Shown: piece by piece, positions 1 to 12,711 of the stretch
How the letters are laid out: each line of letters opens with the position of its first letter
How positions within the stretch are numbered: the first letter of the stretch is position 1
Assembly: GCA_025602915.1 (NCBI GenBank)
Contig: JAHLJZ010000033.1
Location: 172,484-236,483, forward strand
Origin: Paraphysoderma sedebokerense
Taxonomy: Eukaryota; Blastocladiomycota; Physodermatomycetes; Physodermatales; Physodermataceae
Length of the DNA: 64,000 nucleotides
Reading direction: 5' to 3'
Position numbers and translations under genes: made by a program
Notes under the pieces: generated by a model
Told to the model about the DNA's origin: nothing
The model's input: only the letters and a program-made list of their open reading frames with translations
The model's database searches: none

Positions 1-1007
1 TGTTGAAATGAATTCCACCGCCTTTTTTGACTCTGAAGTAAATATTCGGTTTCGTTTTGTTTAATCGTAACCCTACGGCTTCTAATTCCTTTTCAAGAAG
101 GTCTCTCTGATTTTTAGCTTTTGCTGTTATCCAAAACAAAAATCAGACGAAAAAACAAACAATAAATCAATAATCTCATAACTATAGCACCATCTAAGCG
201 TCACCAAGGCGCAAACACAGTTAAAACAACAAAAACCAAAAAGAAACAACAACATACTAGCATCCAACACCATCAACACCAAATCAGCCGTTTTAGCAAC
301 CGCCACCACTTGTCTTCCTCTACCTTTCCCACTTGACGCTCCCTCAATGATACCCGGTAAATCCAACAACTGAATATCGGCCCCATGATACTTAATTTTC
401 CCAGGTACACAAGTCAATGTAGTAAATTCGTATGCCGCTGCTTCGGATTTAGTTTCAGTGATGGTACCTAGTAACGTTGATTTACCGACGGACGGAAACC
501 CAATCATAACGACTCGAGCGTCTCCGCTTTTCATGACATCGAATCCCTAGAATCCCGAAAAACCAAAGTGGGTACATTAGTGAATCGTCAAGACAACACG
601 ATATCAGAAGAACCATCTTTCAACCAAAAACGTTCTCATGTTTCTAAACTATTTGTAATCAAAAGATATATTACCTCTCCTTTACCACCACTCCCGCCTT
701 GAGGTTCAAGTAACATGAGCCGATACTTTGCCAATTTAGCCTTCAACAACCCTAAATGATGTTCCGTCGCTGTAATATGTCCAACAAATAAAATTAGTAT
801 CCCGAATTAAAAGATATTTCATGATGCAATGATTTTTGTAAAAGGTATATCGATCAAAATGAAACAAGTACCTTTGTTTTTCTGGGTCCGATTGATTTCG
901 GCCTCGATGTCCGAGATTTTTTCTAATTCATATGGATGATGATTTGTTAGAAAACACAACATCAATAGACAATTAATTCTTTTGTTCTAGTTACCTAATA
1001 TACCCAT
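1..1007 (-). CDS. DRG2: DRG2/Rbg2-type developmentally regulated GTP-binding protein (C-terminus beyond window)
   Basis: TRAFAC-class GTPase that binds ribosomes and translation partners; in the family DRG2 works with a DFRP2/Gir2-type partner. The first exon is MGIL, followed by [17 protein letters not shown], the DRG2 rather than DRG1 start. Next come an [12 protein letters not shown] segment, then [11 protein letters not shown], the P-loop [11 protein letters not shown] and the switch segment [18 protein letters not shown]. The exon holding the P-loop ends at about 256 with a GT donor. The next exon, from about 112 down to the window edge, reads [20 protein letters not shown]. Start is the ATG at 1005-1007. 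The G4/G5 motifs and TGS domain lie outside the window. Family assignment is firm; only the 5' portion is visible. Confidence 0.93.
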
Positions 1008-1544
1008 CTTTCTGAATTGTGATGTATGTAAATGATTGATGCAAAGGGAATTGAAATACGAAATCTAAAGAGTTCTTAAAACCACGGGTCGCCGTGTTTG
1101 TCAAGTTGCGAAGCCAGGGAAGTGATATATGAGAAAATAATCACAATAACTTTATTTTTAGTATCAAAGAAATTTTATATACAATTTCCAATGTTCCAAT
1201 TCTGTCATAAAATCACACAAACAGTTTTTTTAAACATGCGTTGGTTGAAGTTTGCTGTGAAAGATCTTGACCCAAGAGCTTCAATCATAGAAATTCAACA
1301 ACTAAGAACACAAAAAAAAAGAACTGAATACGAGACAAAAAAGTGAAAAAGTCACGAAAAGAAACCAAACAGTTTCTAGTTAAAGAATTACGTTGTTTAA
1401 AGGTTTATTTAAAAATGAATAATGTCGATGATTGGGAATGAGCGATAGAGACACTTTTGAGAATGAAATAGTTTGCATGAGGAGACCCAATTCCTCAAAC
1501 ATCAACTCAACGAAAATAGGAATCAACCAAATCTACAAAACTTC
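1008..1544. other. Intergenic, 3' flank of the F-box gene
   Basis: This 537-bp AT-rich stretch lies between the start of the DRG2 gene and the stop of the F-box/WD40 gene. An 82-codon frame on the + strand (1098-1346) has poly-lysine-like, low-complexity content and no recognisable domain. It probably contains the DRG2 promoter and the F-box gene 3' UTR. I see no supported gene. Confidence 0.5.
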
Positions 1545-4500
1545 TTAATCGGCAAGTTCATCCGCTTCTAACCCGTCGTCGCCAAATTCATTAATGGAAT
1601 TAATCGCGTCCACGTCAATTTCAACGCCTAAATTGGTTAATTCATCCTCCTCCTCATCTTCTCCGTCGTGATCCATTGCGTCCATATCTTCCTCTTCCTC
1701 ATGATTCTCTTGATCCTCATCGTGTACGCTTTCGTTATCCTCAGGCCACACAAAGTCACCGATGCTGGTGACAGCTCCATTACTGTTTACGACTGCTCGA
1801 TTTCTACTCGATACTCCAGAGGACGAACCGTCAGCAGCTAACGCTTCATCTTCACCGACGTCGAAATCCATAACTACGAATTCTGTCCTTCCGTTTCGCT
1901 GAACGGCACTTACAAGCCATCGTTCGTCACAGCGCAGTCTCCATACTCCGTTCACACCGCTCACTAAATCACGCACGACTTTGCCTGATTTCAGATCCCA
2001 CAGTTTAATATGTCCTTCAGAGCCAGAAATGACTTTATAATTATCGAATTGGAAACATGTGATGGCGCCGTTGTGTGCTTGAAGTGTGGATTGCAGTGAG
2101 TTGTCCTCGGTGGACCAAATACGAAGTGAAGCATCGGCGGCAGCGGATATCAGATGTTTGGGGGTAAGCTCGAGAAGACCAACGAGTGAAGCGTGACCTG
2201 CAACATCGGGATTAGTCATACATTCTAATAAGGAGCCAAAACAGAAATACATTCATACCGTCCAAGACAGCCAAACACTGCCCAGTAGTAACATCCCAGC
2301 ACCTTACGCTGGCATCCATACTTCCACTCCAACATTTTGAAACCCCGTCATATACGATACTGTAAACTTTTTGAGAATGACCGGTCAATCTCCACAGACA
2401 TTCACCTTGAGCAATATCCCATACTCGAACAGTGCAATCGTACGATCCAGAACAGACAATATTTCCATGGCCAGCCAAGGCGCGAACAGAATGTCCGTGA
2501 CCAGAGAGTGTGCGGATAAAATACGGGTTCGATGAACCTGACTCATCCGAGTGTTCAGAGGCGAGGTACGGAGAGTCCTTTTCAGGATTGGGAAGTTTCC
2601 ACACTCGCAGAGTAGCGTCTCGAGATCCGGTCACGATAATAGGGAAAGAAGGTGAATTTTTGACTGGTGGGGCAAGGTATGTTGACGACACTGCGTAACC
2701 CGTTTTTCGGTTCATGGATAACGATGATGAAGGCACAGGGGATGGTTCAATAATCTGCAGGCAACGAACGGTAGATGTGTGACCGTGGAATACATGGGTA
2801 CATCGACCAGTCGACATATCCCAGATTCTCACAGTGCGATCGGTTGATCCCGAAACCAGTGTATTCCCAACATACTGTAAAGCCCAAACACCGCCAGCGT
2901 GTCCTTCTAAGACACGAATTAAATCTCCTGTGCGGATATCATAAATACGAATAGACTGATCGTCTGACCCGGAAACAATCTTCTCGTCATCAAACTGGAG
3001 ACAAGTGACAACATTGTGCTCGTGGCCGGAAAAAGTCAAATTTTTGGAGCGTCCGTTCATCCAATTATTGCGCATCACATGAATTCTTCTATATAAGTGT
3101 TTGTATGGGTGCGGGGTGGAGGGAGGTAACGCGGGGTTCGACTTGGGAACTACTTGGAGCAATATGTATTAAGTTTAGGCATTGAAAAATCAGAAGAAAA
3201 GGAGGACATACTGTTCATTGTAGATAAGCTAGCGGCAATTTTTTGATCAATCTGTTCGTCTATATTGTCAGACGGTATACCAGCCAACATCTTTGCCTTC
3301 TGTATCTGATGAATATCCGTTGGGTTTTGAACTTTAACAGCACTTCCTTTACCATCGTAATCCCAAAAGCCATCTAAAGCACCTCTCATCCTCCATAGTC
3401 TACCATCACCGTCAGCCAGGGCTCTCCATCGCTTACATACTCTGGCTACACGGCACAGCGATTTATAATCTAGGAGGTCTAATATATGAACACCGATTTC
3501 GAATGGCAGCAGTCCCAAGAAATCGCGTTTGAGTGCTGGATTGACAACAGATGAAACGACTTGAAGAGTTCCAATAGACGATCGACGAAGAAGTTGAAGA
3601 AGTAGATATGACTGTAGTGATTGTGGCAGAGTATCATAAACAGACAGAAATCTCGGTAATTGTGTGAGTGTAACCAAGGGTGATATATCCTTGAATGGAC
3701 TTGTGTTTTTCGAAGAGGATTGGTTGCCGGAGAGTGCCAACAACTCTGCACCGGTTGCGTCTATCATATCTTCGTCATCACCGGAGAGCGGATCCGAAGG
3801 AGAGCGAACTGGGGAAGGAGGAAGTTGGTCGTCTGATCCATGAGACTGCGTGAGGAATGGGGATATAGGTTCTGCTGGAGGGGGGTTGCCATCAGTACCT
3901 TTGACGGCTCGTTTCTTGTGGGGTGGAATAGAGGGTAGTATTGGGGCATCCATTTTCCGTGGCAGCATTGACACATCCACAGAAGGAAGTTTCTCGCTCG
4001 GTCTTCTGGAGGAAGAGCCTCGGGCGGCAAACAGGTCGGCAGTGCTCGATAGATCTGAGTTGGATCCGGTTGAACCCATAGATCGCTTACGTTTTCGCTG
4101 TTGATAGTATAGATGCTGTTCCATCGAGAATGGAATGGATACTGACGGGAGTGACGCTGACCAAAGAGTTGACTGGTCCGCCGGAGCAGATTCCTCTTGC
4201 GAAGCGGTAGCTTGAAGCTATAGGGAGGAGACATGACAAAAGCGTTGTGGAATGGGTCAGCCAATGTAGCAAAACACTGATGAGATTACAAAGAAACATA
4301 TTGGTACAGAGCAGAGGCAATCCCTGCGATATTTGTAGCCACACGAGAGCTTTTCCCATGACCAAAGATACTGCCCTACCAACACAACACAGAGATATTC
4401 TGACTATGTTGCAATGGATTGGCAGTAGTAGCCAGGACGGGGACTCTAACTATCGACAAAACAGGGATTGGAAAGCAGAGTTCTTACCTTCCCATCTTCT

Positions 4501-4919
4501 TCTTCATTGCAGTGCACCTTCAATCCGTCAAACGAAACAGTGAATGATTTCAAGATATCGGGAGTTTTGGAATTCGCCAAGGGATAGTTTTTGTGATCAT
4601 ACATGAGATTTCTCGGAGGAGGCTGAAATATTAAAGGTGGATAAGCGGTAGTCGTTACGGTAGTGGTTGTTGTTGTGACTGTTCTTGTTTTGGTGGTAGT
4701 GACCGGGGGCATCTGGATGAGAACCGAGGAAGAGGGTGAGGAAGGGAGGGGTATTGAGTTTACTTCATCGATGTTTTGTTCGACGTTGGCAGCGACGGAG
4801 TGGTCGTGAGAAAAGGACTGTAGGGAGGAGTTGTTCATGTCCGAGAGAGCGGCAGAGTGTCGAGGCGAGGTCGGAGTGGGAGGGACAAGCGGGGACACAG
4901 GATGAGAGGGAGAGCTCAT
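1545..4919 (-). CDS. F-box/WD40 protein, SCF substrate receptor (Cdc4/Pop1/Fbw7-like)
   Basis: Likely substrate-recognition subunit of an SCF ubiquitin ligase: the F-box contacts Skp1 and the WD40 propeller binds phospho-degrons. Four exons (4488-4919, 3212-4217, 2259-3152, 1545-2197) sum to 2985 nt, 994 residues, in frame throughout. The N-terminus is Ser/Pro/Thr-rich with a threonine run typical of fungal Cdc4-like proteins. The F-box reads LLPFEIGVHILDLLDYKSL with CKRWRALADGDGRLW. It is followed by a YKHLYRRIHVMRNNW linker and about seven WD repeats (for example SGSDDQSIRIYDIRTG, SGSYDCTVRVWD). The tail is strongly acidic (EDEEEDEL). The first intron (4218-4487, 270 bp) is unusually long for this window. 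Cdc4, Pop1 and Met30 types cannot be separated without alignment. Confidence 0.93.
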
Positions 4920-6891
4920 CTGCAGGAAGGGCGGGAGGGGAGTGAGGATGTAGCTGTATAGCGGGAGAGGAGTGGAGTTGGGGGTGGGTGAAACGTCGAG
5001 GGCGTATTTAATATAGCTTAAGGTGCGGGGAGAGTGATGGATCAGCGAAATTAATTAAACGGCGGGCGGGCAGGGAGTCTAAACTCTAGCTGGGATTGAG
5101 AGTGAGAAGCGTGCGAGATTAAACCCTTGTGAGTTAGAGTGAGAGTGAGAGTGAGACTTAAGTGGAGTGGAGTGAGTGTAGTTAAAGTGGAATAGCACTG
5201 TGACTGAGTTCCCAATTTCCCACGGGCAAGACGGCAACCCGGCAACAACTCGCTTCCCCTTTTGTCTTGCCAATGAATCCGCACTCCCTTGTCCCCGTGC
5301 GCCCTTTGCCCTTCGCTCTCTGCCCCGCCCGTTGCGTTGCCTCTTGCACAACAACTACCACCACCCCCAACTGCCCTACCTTATGTTCCTCACATTCTAT
5401 CCGCATCCTGTGCTCACCTCCCTCTCGCTTCAATGGCCCCTTCCCACTCACCAGTTGTCACGCTTCAATCAACCCCAACGAAAACTCTGGATCAAACTGG
5501 CCCATGTCCGAATTGCACAATCTTCCACCTTAACATTCTCATATTATTTATTCCAATATGATATGTAATACCATCATTACCCATGTCCGCTGGCGGTAGC
5601 AGACGGGTAAAAAGAAAACTTTTTTTTCACTCCCACAATGCAGCATTGTGCGTCCACTTCCCCGCACCGCACTCCAGCACTAATTTAATAAATGCAAGGA
5701 GGCTCATCAATCTGCCACTCATTACTCGAGCAGCGGAATCGTAATTATTAATACGCAAAATCTACCGCCACAATATCATACATATACTTTTAAGGACCAT
5801 CAATACATTAGAGTACTGCGCACGCCACATACACCACTAATTTGATTTGAATGAATGAACTGCGCTGGACTGAGATTCAAAATCATTCTTTTCCAAACCC
5901 AAGCTACTGATAATCATCGGAAAAAATATTAAAATTTTTTAAACAACGACGGGTGTAAAATATACTCCACACGCATGTCGTGCCATAAGAAGTAATCAAT
6001 GTGACCGCGCCTCTCAACATGGATTACACAAGCGACAGCCTAAAACGGTCGAGTGCGAGATCAGATTAAAGCTTGGATTTTCTTCATTGCAAACGACAAT
6101 AGAGACGGTTGTCATAAGATAGGCCATCTCAATGTCAGCTGGATGATTGCGCACATCGCAGCATGTTCAAAGCTGGTAATTTAAGAAAGAAAAGGGTGAT
6201 TGTGATTGGGACGGTGATCAGCGACATTCCAGCATGATTAAAGGAAACAAAACTGCCGCGTTGTTTGGGTGCAATAGATGTCTTGGTCCTAAAGAGCCAA
6301 AAGCCTAATATAGACACAAGACGGAAAAACAGTTGAATCAAAGACATAAGGCAGTTACTTCGAGTGCGCAAGTTTTATGGTTTTATTACCTTAACCGATC
6401 ACAGGCAGCAATTTCTTCACAGGTTCATGAAAAAAGCTTCAACTATCCCATGCGCGATTGTGACCAGTCCTACGATGGAATGAAAACCTTGATTTATCCA
6501 TACCAACCAAAAATCCAGTTTCATGAACGAATACCGCCTATGGCTCTATGCTGGCCAATCGCGGAACTGGGTGGCATGACGCAAAACTTCTGCCGATATT
6601 TAAGTTTAAACCACACCAGACACCTGTACGTTAAATCAGTAAAACAGGAAACCGAACCTACGACGATATCTGAAATTCAGATAATCTATGCCAAAACCGC
6701 GCACCAGAATTAATTGCCAGAAACGATGCTTTCACCACCAACTGGGCAAGATTGAATCCCAACATGGTTAAATCAATCCTCAATGTGGCTGAATACAGGG
6801 CGTGAAATTTCTGTTTTAGTCCGCTCCTCGCGACGTTCAATTTACCTTCCATACACATTTGTTTATACAAACAATCTTTAACATTCACATC
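4920..6891. other. Long intergenic region with GA/CT-rich promoter segment
   Basis: Nearly 2 kb lies between the divergently transcribed F-box gene and the acyl-CoA-binding protein gene. 4920-5560 is skewed (purine-rich on + up to about 5180, then pyrimidine-rich) and carries open frames on both strands that look compositional. 5560-6891 is AT-rich. Its two modest frames (6135-6371 minus, 6333-6713 plus) show no recognisable domain or credible splice partners. I read it as two promoters plus spacer; a noncoding RNA or fast-evolving small gene cannot be excluded. Confidence 0.45.
5129..5157. repeat. GTGAGA-type microsatellite
   Basis: A short run of imperfect tandem GTGAGA/GTGAGT units lies in the purine-rich promoter-proximal region upstream of the F-box gene. 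It continues into GGAGTGGAGTGAGTG-like sequence to about 5178. It is low complexity and probably promoter-associated. Confidence 0.6.
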
Positions 6892-7850
6892 ATGTCTGAC
6901 GCTGCATCTACTGGAAACGTAAGTAGTGTGCTTTTTTACTGAGGTCGGAGTGAAGCTTGGTGTTTGGCTTGTGTTGTTGATGCGGAGCGAAAAGTTGGAC
7001 TGAAGTTGGCCGCTCGGCACAGTTGTTGTTTTGGATTCAAAATGTTATTTTTTAATTGTGGAGAATATCTTATATTACAACTTGTGAAGGGTTTTATTGG
7101 GTTTGATTGACGGCGATGTTCAGTGTCTTGTTTTTTTCGTAGAAAGTGATCTGCAGAACTGATGTGTTGTTGATAAACAACTTTAATTTGTGTTTTGGAC
7201 TGGTGTCTGTGGCACATTGAAAGTCCAATTTGTCCATTTCTGCGGCGACTTTTCACTTTATTGAATGATTTTTGATATTATTTGTGTTCTTTTTAAAATA
7301 CTTTGCCGGAAAACGAAGGACTTTACATTCATCAGACACGACCGCAGCAGACTAACCGTCGTATGTTTGCACGATTTTTGTCGTATAGGCCGCTTTCGTT
7401 AAAGCTTCCGAAGAAGCCAAAACTTTGTCATACAACCCCAGCAATGACGAACTTTTGGAACTTTACGCCTTGTTCAAACAAGGTATCGTCGGTGATAACA
7501 ACACTAGTACGTAAACTGATGCTTATTCGTATCTTTTTCGTTCAGACATTTGACTGGGGTGGAGTTCAAATGAGAGATTCCGGAAGCTTTGGTTGCTCTT
7601 GATATTTCTATTGTAGTAATCCATCTTATCGTTTCTTTAATCAGCCCGCCCTGGTATGCTCGATCTGAAGGGCAAAGCCAAATGGGACGCCTGGACCGCC
7701 AAGAAAGGTAAAAAGATTACTGCTTATCTTCGACTCATTACAGTAAATGCGTGATGTACTTACAATTGGAATCTCTTGAATCAAGGTATGTCCAAGGAAG
7801 ACGCCCAAGCCAAGTACATTTCTCTTGTCGAAGAATTGAAGAAGAAATAA
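6892..7850 (+). CDS. ACB1: Acyl-CoA-binding protein
   Basis: Small cytosolic carrier of long-chain acyl-CoA esters, buffering the acyl-CoA pool for lipid synthesis and oxidation. Four exons (6892-6918, 7389-7506, 7645-7707, 7786-7850) give exactly 273 nt, 90 residues, the usual ACBP length of about 86-92. Hallmarks are [11 protein letters not shown], the VGDNNT loop, [16 protein letters not shown], and [12 protein letters not shown] at the end. The start is the ATG giving MSDAASTGN. The first intron is long (470 bp), which may hold regulatory sequence. An open frame on the opposite strand through that intron has no coding support. Identification is secure. Confidence 0.96.
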
Positions 7851-8385
7851 GTTTAATGTATTTCTAGAAATTGCAGAATAGTCTAGGATAGTGATTGGTC
7901 TAGAGCCATTAGGAGTGTTTGACTTTTCTGGATATAATAAAGCAGAGTTTTTTCTACAATCATTTGGATTGGCGGGGAACGCGGAAGTGGTAATTATTGA
8001 AGGGAATGGCTTGGCCGATGATTCGTGGCATTCCGCGGGGCTGTGCCATTGTTCCCTTTCCAATGTTCCTTTGCTCCATGTCCATCTTCTAGATTTTTCA
8101 GTTTATTGCATCACTCGGATTATCCTGGAGACTACCCATTCGTATATAATTGCACTCTTCCTTTGGCATCGCACTTTTTGATTTGCCATTGCCATTCGTC
8201 TGCGCTATTTTCGTCTTTTCGATGCACGCAGCGGCTGCACCCAGCACTGTCTGAAACATTGTCACCCAAGCCTTTCCTACCAATTTACTACACTTTTTCA
8301 TCTTCCGGACCTCCGGTGATACTTTCTAGTACTTTTATTCCGTCTTTTGTGATAAGCAAAAGTAAATTCTCATTAATCTCGGCCG
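7851..8385. other. Intergenic, ACBP 3' end to LysM gene promoter
   Basis: This stretch of 535 bp lies between two genes in the same orientation. Frames on both strands are open by composition (CT-rich 8160-8330) but lack recognisable domains. A TATA-like TCGTATATAATTG sits near 8139-8151. It probably holds the polyadenylation region of ACBP and the promoter of the next gene. Confidence 0.45.
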
Positions 8386-10263
8386 ATGATACATCGACTT
8401 GATAAATTAGACAGCGGAAAAGAATTTGAAGCATGCGAGATAATGTACAACTTGACATCGTCTACTATGAATTCAGATATACTAGAACCAGACTCTCGCA
8501 AACTTCGGCAACGAAACAATCAGGTTGCTGAAACTCGAAATGGAGGGAATGTGTTAGATTATTATTATGGCAATGGCCATGGTTACATCGATGGAGTGGA
8601 GAATACGAGTCATCAGTATTTTACTCCTCACCAAGAACTGGACTCTGATAATGACAATGACTCGAGAATATCGACTACCAGTTCTTCCGATATTTCAAGT
8701 GCAAGACTGGGAGTACAAGATATCTTGCAGAGACTGGATAAGTTGGATATGAATTCTGATAAGAGTTGTGAAGATGGAGTGTATGGTGGCGGGTTTGCGG
8801 GGAAGGAAGAGGAACTGGAAAAACTGAGAAATAGGTTTGGAGTGCATTTGCATTTCGTTAAACCAACTGATACGGTACAAGGATTAGCGGTTTTGTATGG
8901 GGTCGAGGTATGTGTATAGGGGAAATTCAGTTCTGGCTACCTCCGCAATTTTCGTTCTTTGGTTTGCGAATTTTTGTGTCTTGTACACTCTGCTGATGTG
9001 GTTTTGTTCTACCGCTTTTAGGTTCCGAATTTGCTGAAGAAAAATAGGCTATGGACAAATGACTCTATTCATTCGAGAAAATATTTAATCATACCGAACC
9101 AAACATCCGCCGCTGCGTATCTTTCTAGACCCCCACCCTCGACGGGTACTTTAGAATCATCATCATCGTCGTCGTCGAGGTTTCAGCAGGAACCGGACAT
9201 GTACGAAATTAATTCAAACAATGTCAACGGAGATACCACTTCCGATTTAGAATCAGCAACTGTTTCGTCCAAATTACAATCAATCGATAACTCTATTTCA
9301 GATACAATCCAGAAACTAGAACAACAAGGATTTCAAAACCTGCGAACAAAGTCAACAAGGTCCCAACCTCATTCACATTCGCCTCCAACTTCGCTATACC
9401 TATCTCAACCTCTACCATCATCTCTTTCCCATTACGACACCATGTCTCCACAGTCTACCTCAAATATACCAATATCATCTCAACCAACCCCCAATGCCAC
9501 CCGTATCGGACACCCGCCGTCTGAATCATCCTCATCAACGACACATCAGTACCATTATCCACCTACGAATGTTAGTTTTGCACAAACGCCACTCCTTCGG
9601 GATACCGATATCAACGGGTTACTTTGTTCGACGCCCATTCCTCCGAATCTCGCTACCCCGTTCACACAAATTTCCCAATTTGTGTCCGATACACTCGACA
9701 TCAATAATCCTAAATATCGATACCAATCTATTACCCCCGTGAATTCTAAACCTTCGAATCAAAATTTAACCAAAGTCGAGAAACTAGTGTTAGATTGGGT
9801 CCTCAATTCTTCTAGTTCTCCCAGTTCTGGTGGCTCAAGATCTAAATCTCAAAGTCGCGGCAGCAATCGATTACAAAATCCTCGTGCTGTGCGTACTTCT
9901 AACAGTCTAAATCAGACACCTAGACGGCCTAAAGGGGTGGTGACGGAGGATTTGTTAGGATTGGATTCAGGAAGTGACGGAACGGAGGGTAACAGTCCCA
10001 GCTCCTCGACGACGCCTCGGTCTAAGAGTAAAGATCTGTTGCGACGGTACTATCAGTTAGATGGACCCGATAAAACAAATGAAATTGATGATCTAATACA
10101 ATTCGACGATGATGGTGATAACGACACTGGTAACAATGAGGGTGAAGTGAGTTGGACGAGTGCTTTTGTAACTGGTAACGGATCAGGGTGGACTGATACC
10201 GAAGAGACAGAAGTGTTGGATACCGTTGAAATGACGGTGTTGAGGAAACGTAAGGTAAAATGA
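8386..10263 (+). CDS. Intracellular LysM-domain protein (LYSMD1/2-like) with long disordered tail
   Basis: Two exons (8386-8907, 9022-10263) encode 587 residues. A single LysM domain straddles the intron: VKPTDTVQGLAVLYGVEV, then VPNLLKKNRLWTNDSIHSRK and YLIIP. This matches the eukaryotic intracellular LysM group (the NRLWTNDS motif) rather than secreted chitin-binding effectors. There is no signal peptide and no Cys framework. The region after the LysM is Ser/Pro/Thr-rich and predicted disordered, with an acidic segment near the C-terminus (DDLIQFDDDGDNDTG). Function in this group is poorly defined. In-frame ATGs at 8386, 8443 and 8467 leave the exact start open; I used the longest. Confidence 0.82.
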
Positions 10264-10529
10264 ATCAATAAAATGATATTGCAATGTGTACAGTTTATAA
10301 AGAAAAGAGAAAAATGTACTTTTCTATAGGCAATGGGTAATGTAATAAGATAAAAAGAAATTCTGTATTTATGTTTTTATGTTGAGAAAAAAATTAAACC
10401 CAAAATCCAAACCTAGTTTCAATCTTGCACTCAAAAGATGAATTGGAAGCATAATCCATTTTCCCAGGTGAGACAATATCAGAAATTTCGGCCCTAACAC
10501 CGGGCGCCAAAAGTTTCTCCTAATCATCT

Positions 10530-12502
10530 ATGAAATTCCGTCAATTCTCTTCACACTTCAACCTAAAATCTACTACCAGGATGTGGAGATCCCTACTCAC
10601 ACCACCAGAAGAACTAAGATTAGATCTAACGCTTAACAGCGGTCAATGTTTCCGATGGGTGAACGTATGGTCTTCCAAATTCCAGTTTTGATTCATGACC
10701 CGCCCAACCATGAACGGGTGAAACAACTGTACTAATTCATTTTTAATGATTGATGTAGACGGGAGAAAACGAATGGACAAATGTATTAAAAGGGCGGATA
10801 GTAACACTCAAACAGACATGTATGTATTGATGATCTCTTAATTGATTTGGCTTTAAGACAGATTGTCCTAACCTTGGAAACTTGGTACCGTCGGTTGGGT
10901 TTCGTCGTTGGGAATGTAGCCGATGATGCATTATTTAGGGTACACCCAACCATTCAAAATCAAGATAGTAGTACCGATTTAACGAAATTGTCAGATGAAA
11001 TGTTCAATATTTTGATAGATTATTTTCAGTTGGACGTAAAGTTGGGAGAATTGTATGAAATGTGGTCTAATTCGGATAAAAATTTTGCGGAAATAGGGTG
11101 TATCATGAAAGGAATCAGAATGATGAGACAAGGTAAGGAGGGTGGAAGAAGATGATTTTAGAGTTCATTGTGTTAGAGAGGAAGTTACTCACTGTTTCGT
11201 TTTCGATGCATGGTGTTGTAGATCCTGTGGGTTTGTTATTGGTTTTTTTTTCTTTGTGGTTTTTTGATTGAGGTAGGGCGGGTCAAGGATATTGATTGTT
11301 TTATACGTTTAGAGAATGTGTTTTCGTTTATCTGTTCTTCAAACAACAATATATCAAGGATCACAGGAATGGTACTTGTCTTTTCGGCCTCTCTGCTGCC
11401 AATACGGGTTGATTTTGTCTAACGTCATGTCCTTCAGGTCCACAATTTATGTAAACATTACGGTACTGTAGCCGGCAAGCTGGATCTTGCATCAGGCCCA
11501 CAAACATTTTATAACTTTCCCGCCGTTTCTGCCTTGGCCGGTCCAGGGGTTGAAGGTATCCATTTTACTTCCTCTTTTTCCGTGCGACTTGGTTTCTATT
11601 CCTTATCAAATGTTCATTTACAGCGGAACTTCGGGATTTGGGGTTTGGATATAGAGCTAAATACATAGCACAGACAGCTCAGTATCTCGTTAATAATCAC
11701 GAGGACGGTGAAAAATGGTTACACTCTCTCCGCGATCTACCATACGAGGAAGCTCACGAAGAATTACTAAAATTATCCGGCGTTGGACCCAAAGTTGCGG
11801 ATTGCAGTTTAGTATTCAATCCCTTTACTTAACCCTCCTTTACCTCCCTTTCTTGTGAATTTCCTATTCATGTACTGACAATAATTTATATGCCCAGTCT
11901 GTTTAATGTCACTCGATCAACATGCCGCTATCCCGGTTGATACTCACGTGTATCAGATAGCGCATAGAGATTATGGATTTAAATTATTAAAATCTAAAAC
12001 GTTGACAAAGAAAGCTTATACCGATATTGGAGAGTTATTTAGAAAATTGTGGGGTCCGAAAGCCGGGTGGGCTCACTCGGTATGTTGACGAGAAAAATTC
12101 GAATTTTATTTTGTTATTGTGTTTTGTTAACCCGGTGATAAAAAGGTTCTTTTCACGGCGGATTTGAAATCGTTTCAAGAACGGTTGTCTCCGGTTAAAA
12201 AGGAAGAATCAGCGGATATCATTCCTTCATCACCGACACCTGTAACTGTGACGAATGGAATTGAAAATGTAAAGGTTGAAGAATTCCCGATGTCGCCGTT
12301 GTCGTCGGTACCTTCTGATAATGAAGTTAGTAAGGATTCTTCAGTGGAGGATGGTGTCTCTGGGAAGGGGAATGGGGTAGCGGGTGATGTTACTGTGAAA
12401 ATGGAGGCCGTGGAGCAAACGAATGGAAATCGCGTTCTCAAGAAAAGAAAATTCAGAAAAGAAGTAGTAATAGAAGAATCGAAAAAGTCTAAAATCAATT
12501 AG
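10530..12502 (+). CDS. OGG1: 8-oxoguanine DNA glycosylase/AP lyase
   Basis: Base-excision repair enzyme removing 8-oxoG. Nine exons from the downstream ATG (10581-10664, 10759-10819, 10920-11132, 11222-11230, 11313-11371, 11438-11555, 11624-11806, 11898-12079, 12146-12502) sum to 422 codons. The N-domain reads LRLDLTLNSGQCFRW, then YFQLDVKLGELYEMW and FSFICSSNNNISRITGM. The helix-hairpin-helix GVGPKVADC carries the catalytic Lys (about residue 238). IPVDTHVYQIAHRDYGF holds the catalytic Asp, 19 residues later as in human OGG1. The tail is Ser/Glu-rich and ends in a basic KKRKFRKE nuclear-localisation-like segment. An in-frame upstream ATG at 10530 adds 17 residues rich in Arg/Ser/Lys without acids, a possible mitochondrial signal. 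The 9-nt fourth exon is unusual. Confidence 0.94.
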
Positions 12503-12711
12503 ACTAAAAATTATGTTGCGATAACTGACTTAGGTTCACGCTATCTGTAGATAACACTTTTCATTGGGTAGTCACAGTTACCATAGAAAATAATACACCA
12601 CAGCTTTACGCTTTCGTCGATATAAATTGTATTTTACTATAAAGTTTTGTTTCATCTGGCAAGATAAATTACAATGACAACCGCTACTTTATGCAGAGTT
12701 TTCAACCGAAA
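12503..12711. other. Short convergent intergenic spacer
   Basis: About 209 bp between the stops of convergent OGG1 and SAS10 genes. It is AT-rich and consistent with overlapping 3' UTRs. Nothing else is seen. Confidence 0.5.

Noticed and set aside
3479-4365. Extra open frames over the F-box gene's exon 2 and first intron
   Set aside because: They are shadows of the coding exon; only one frame joins with compatible phases and gives the F-box and WD repeats.
5200-5568. Overlapping open frames on both strands upstream of the F-box gene
   Set aside because: Pyrimidine/purine skew opens several frames at once; peptides are low-complexity and have no domain or splice partners.
6135-6713. Two opposite-strand frames in the long intergenic region
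   Set aside because: Overlap each other, no recognisable domain, no consistent codon pattern or exon partners.
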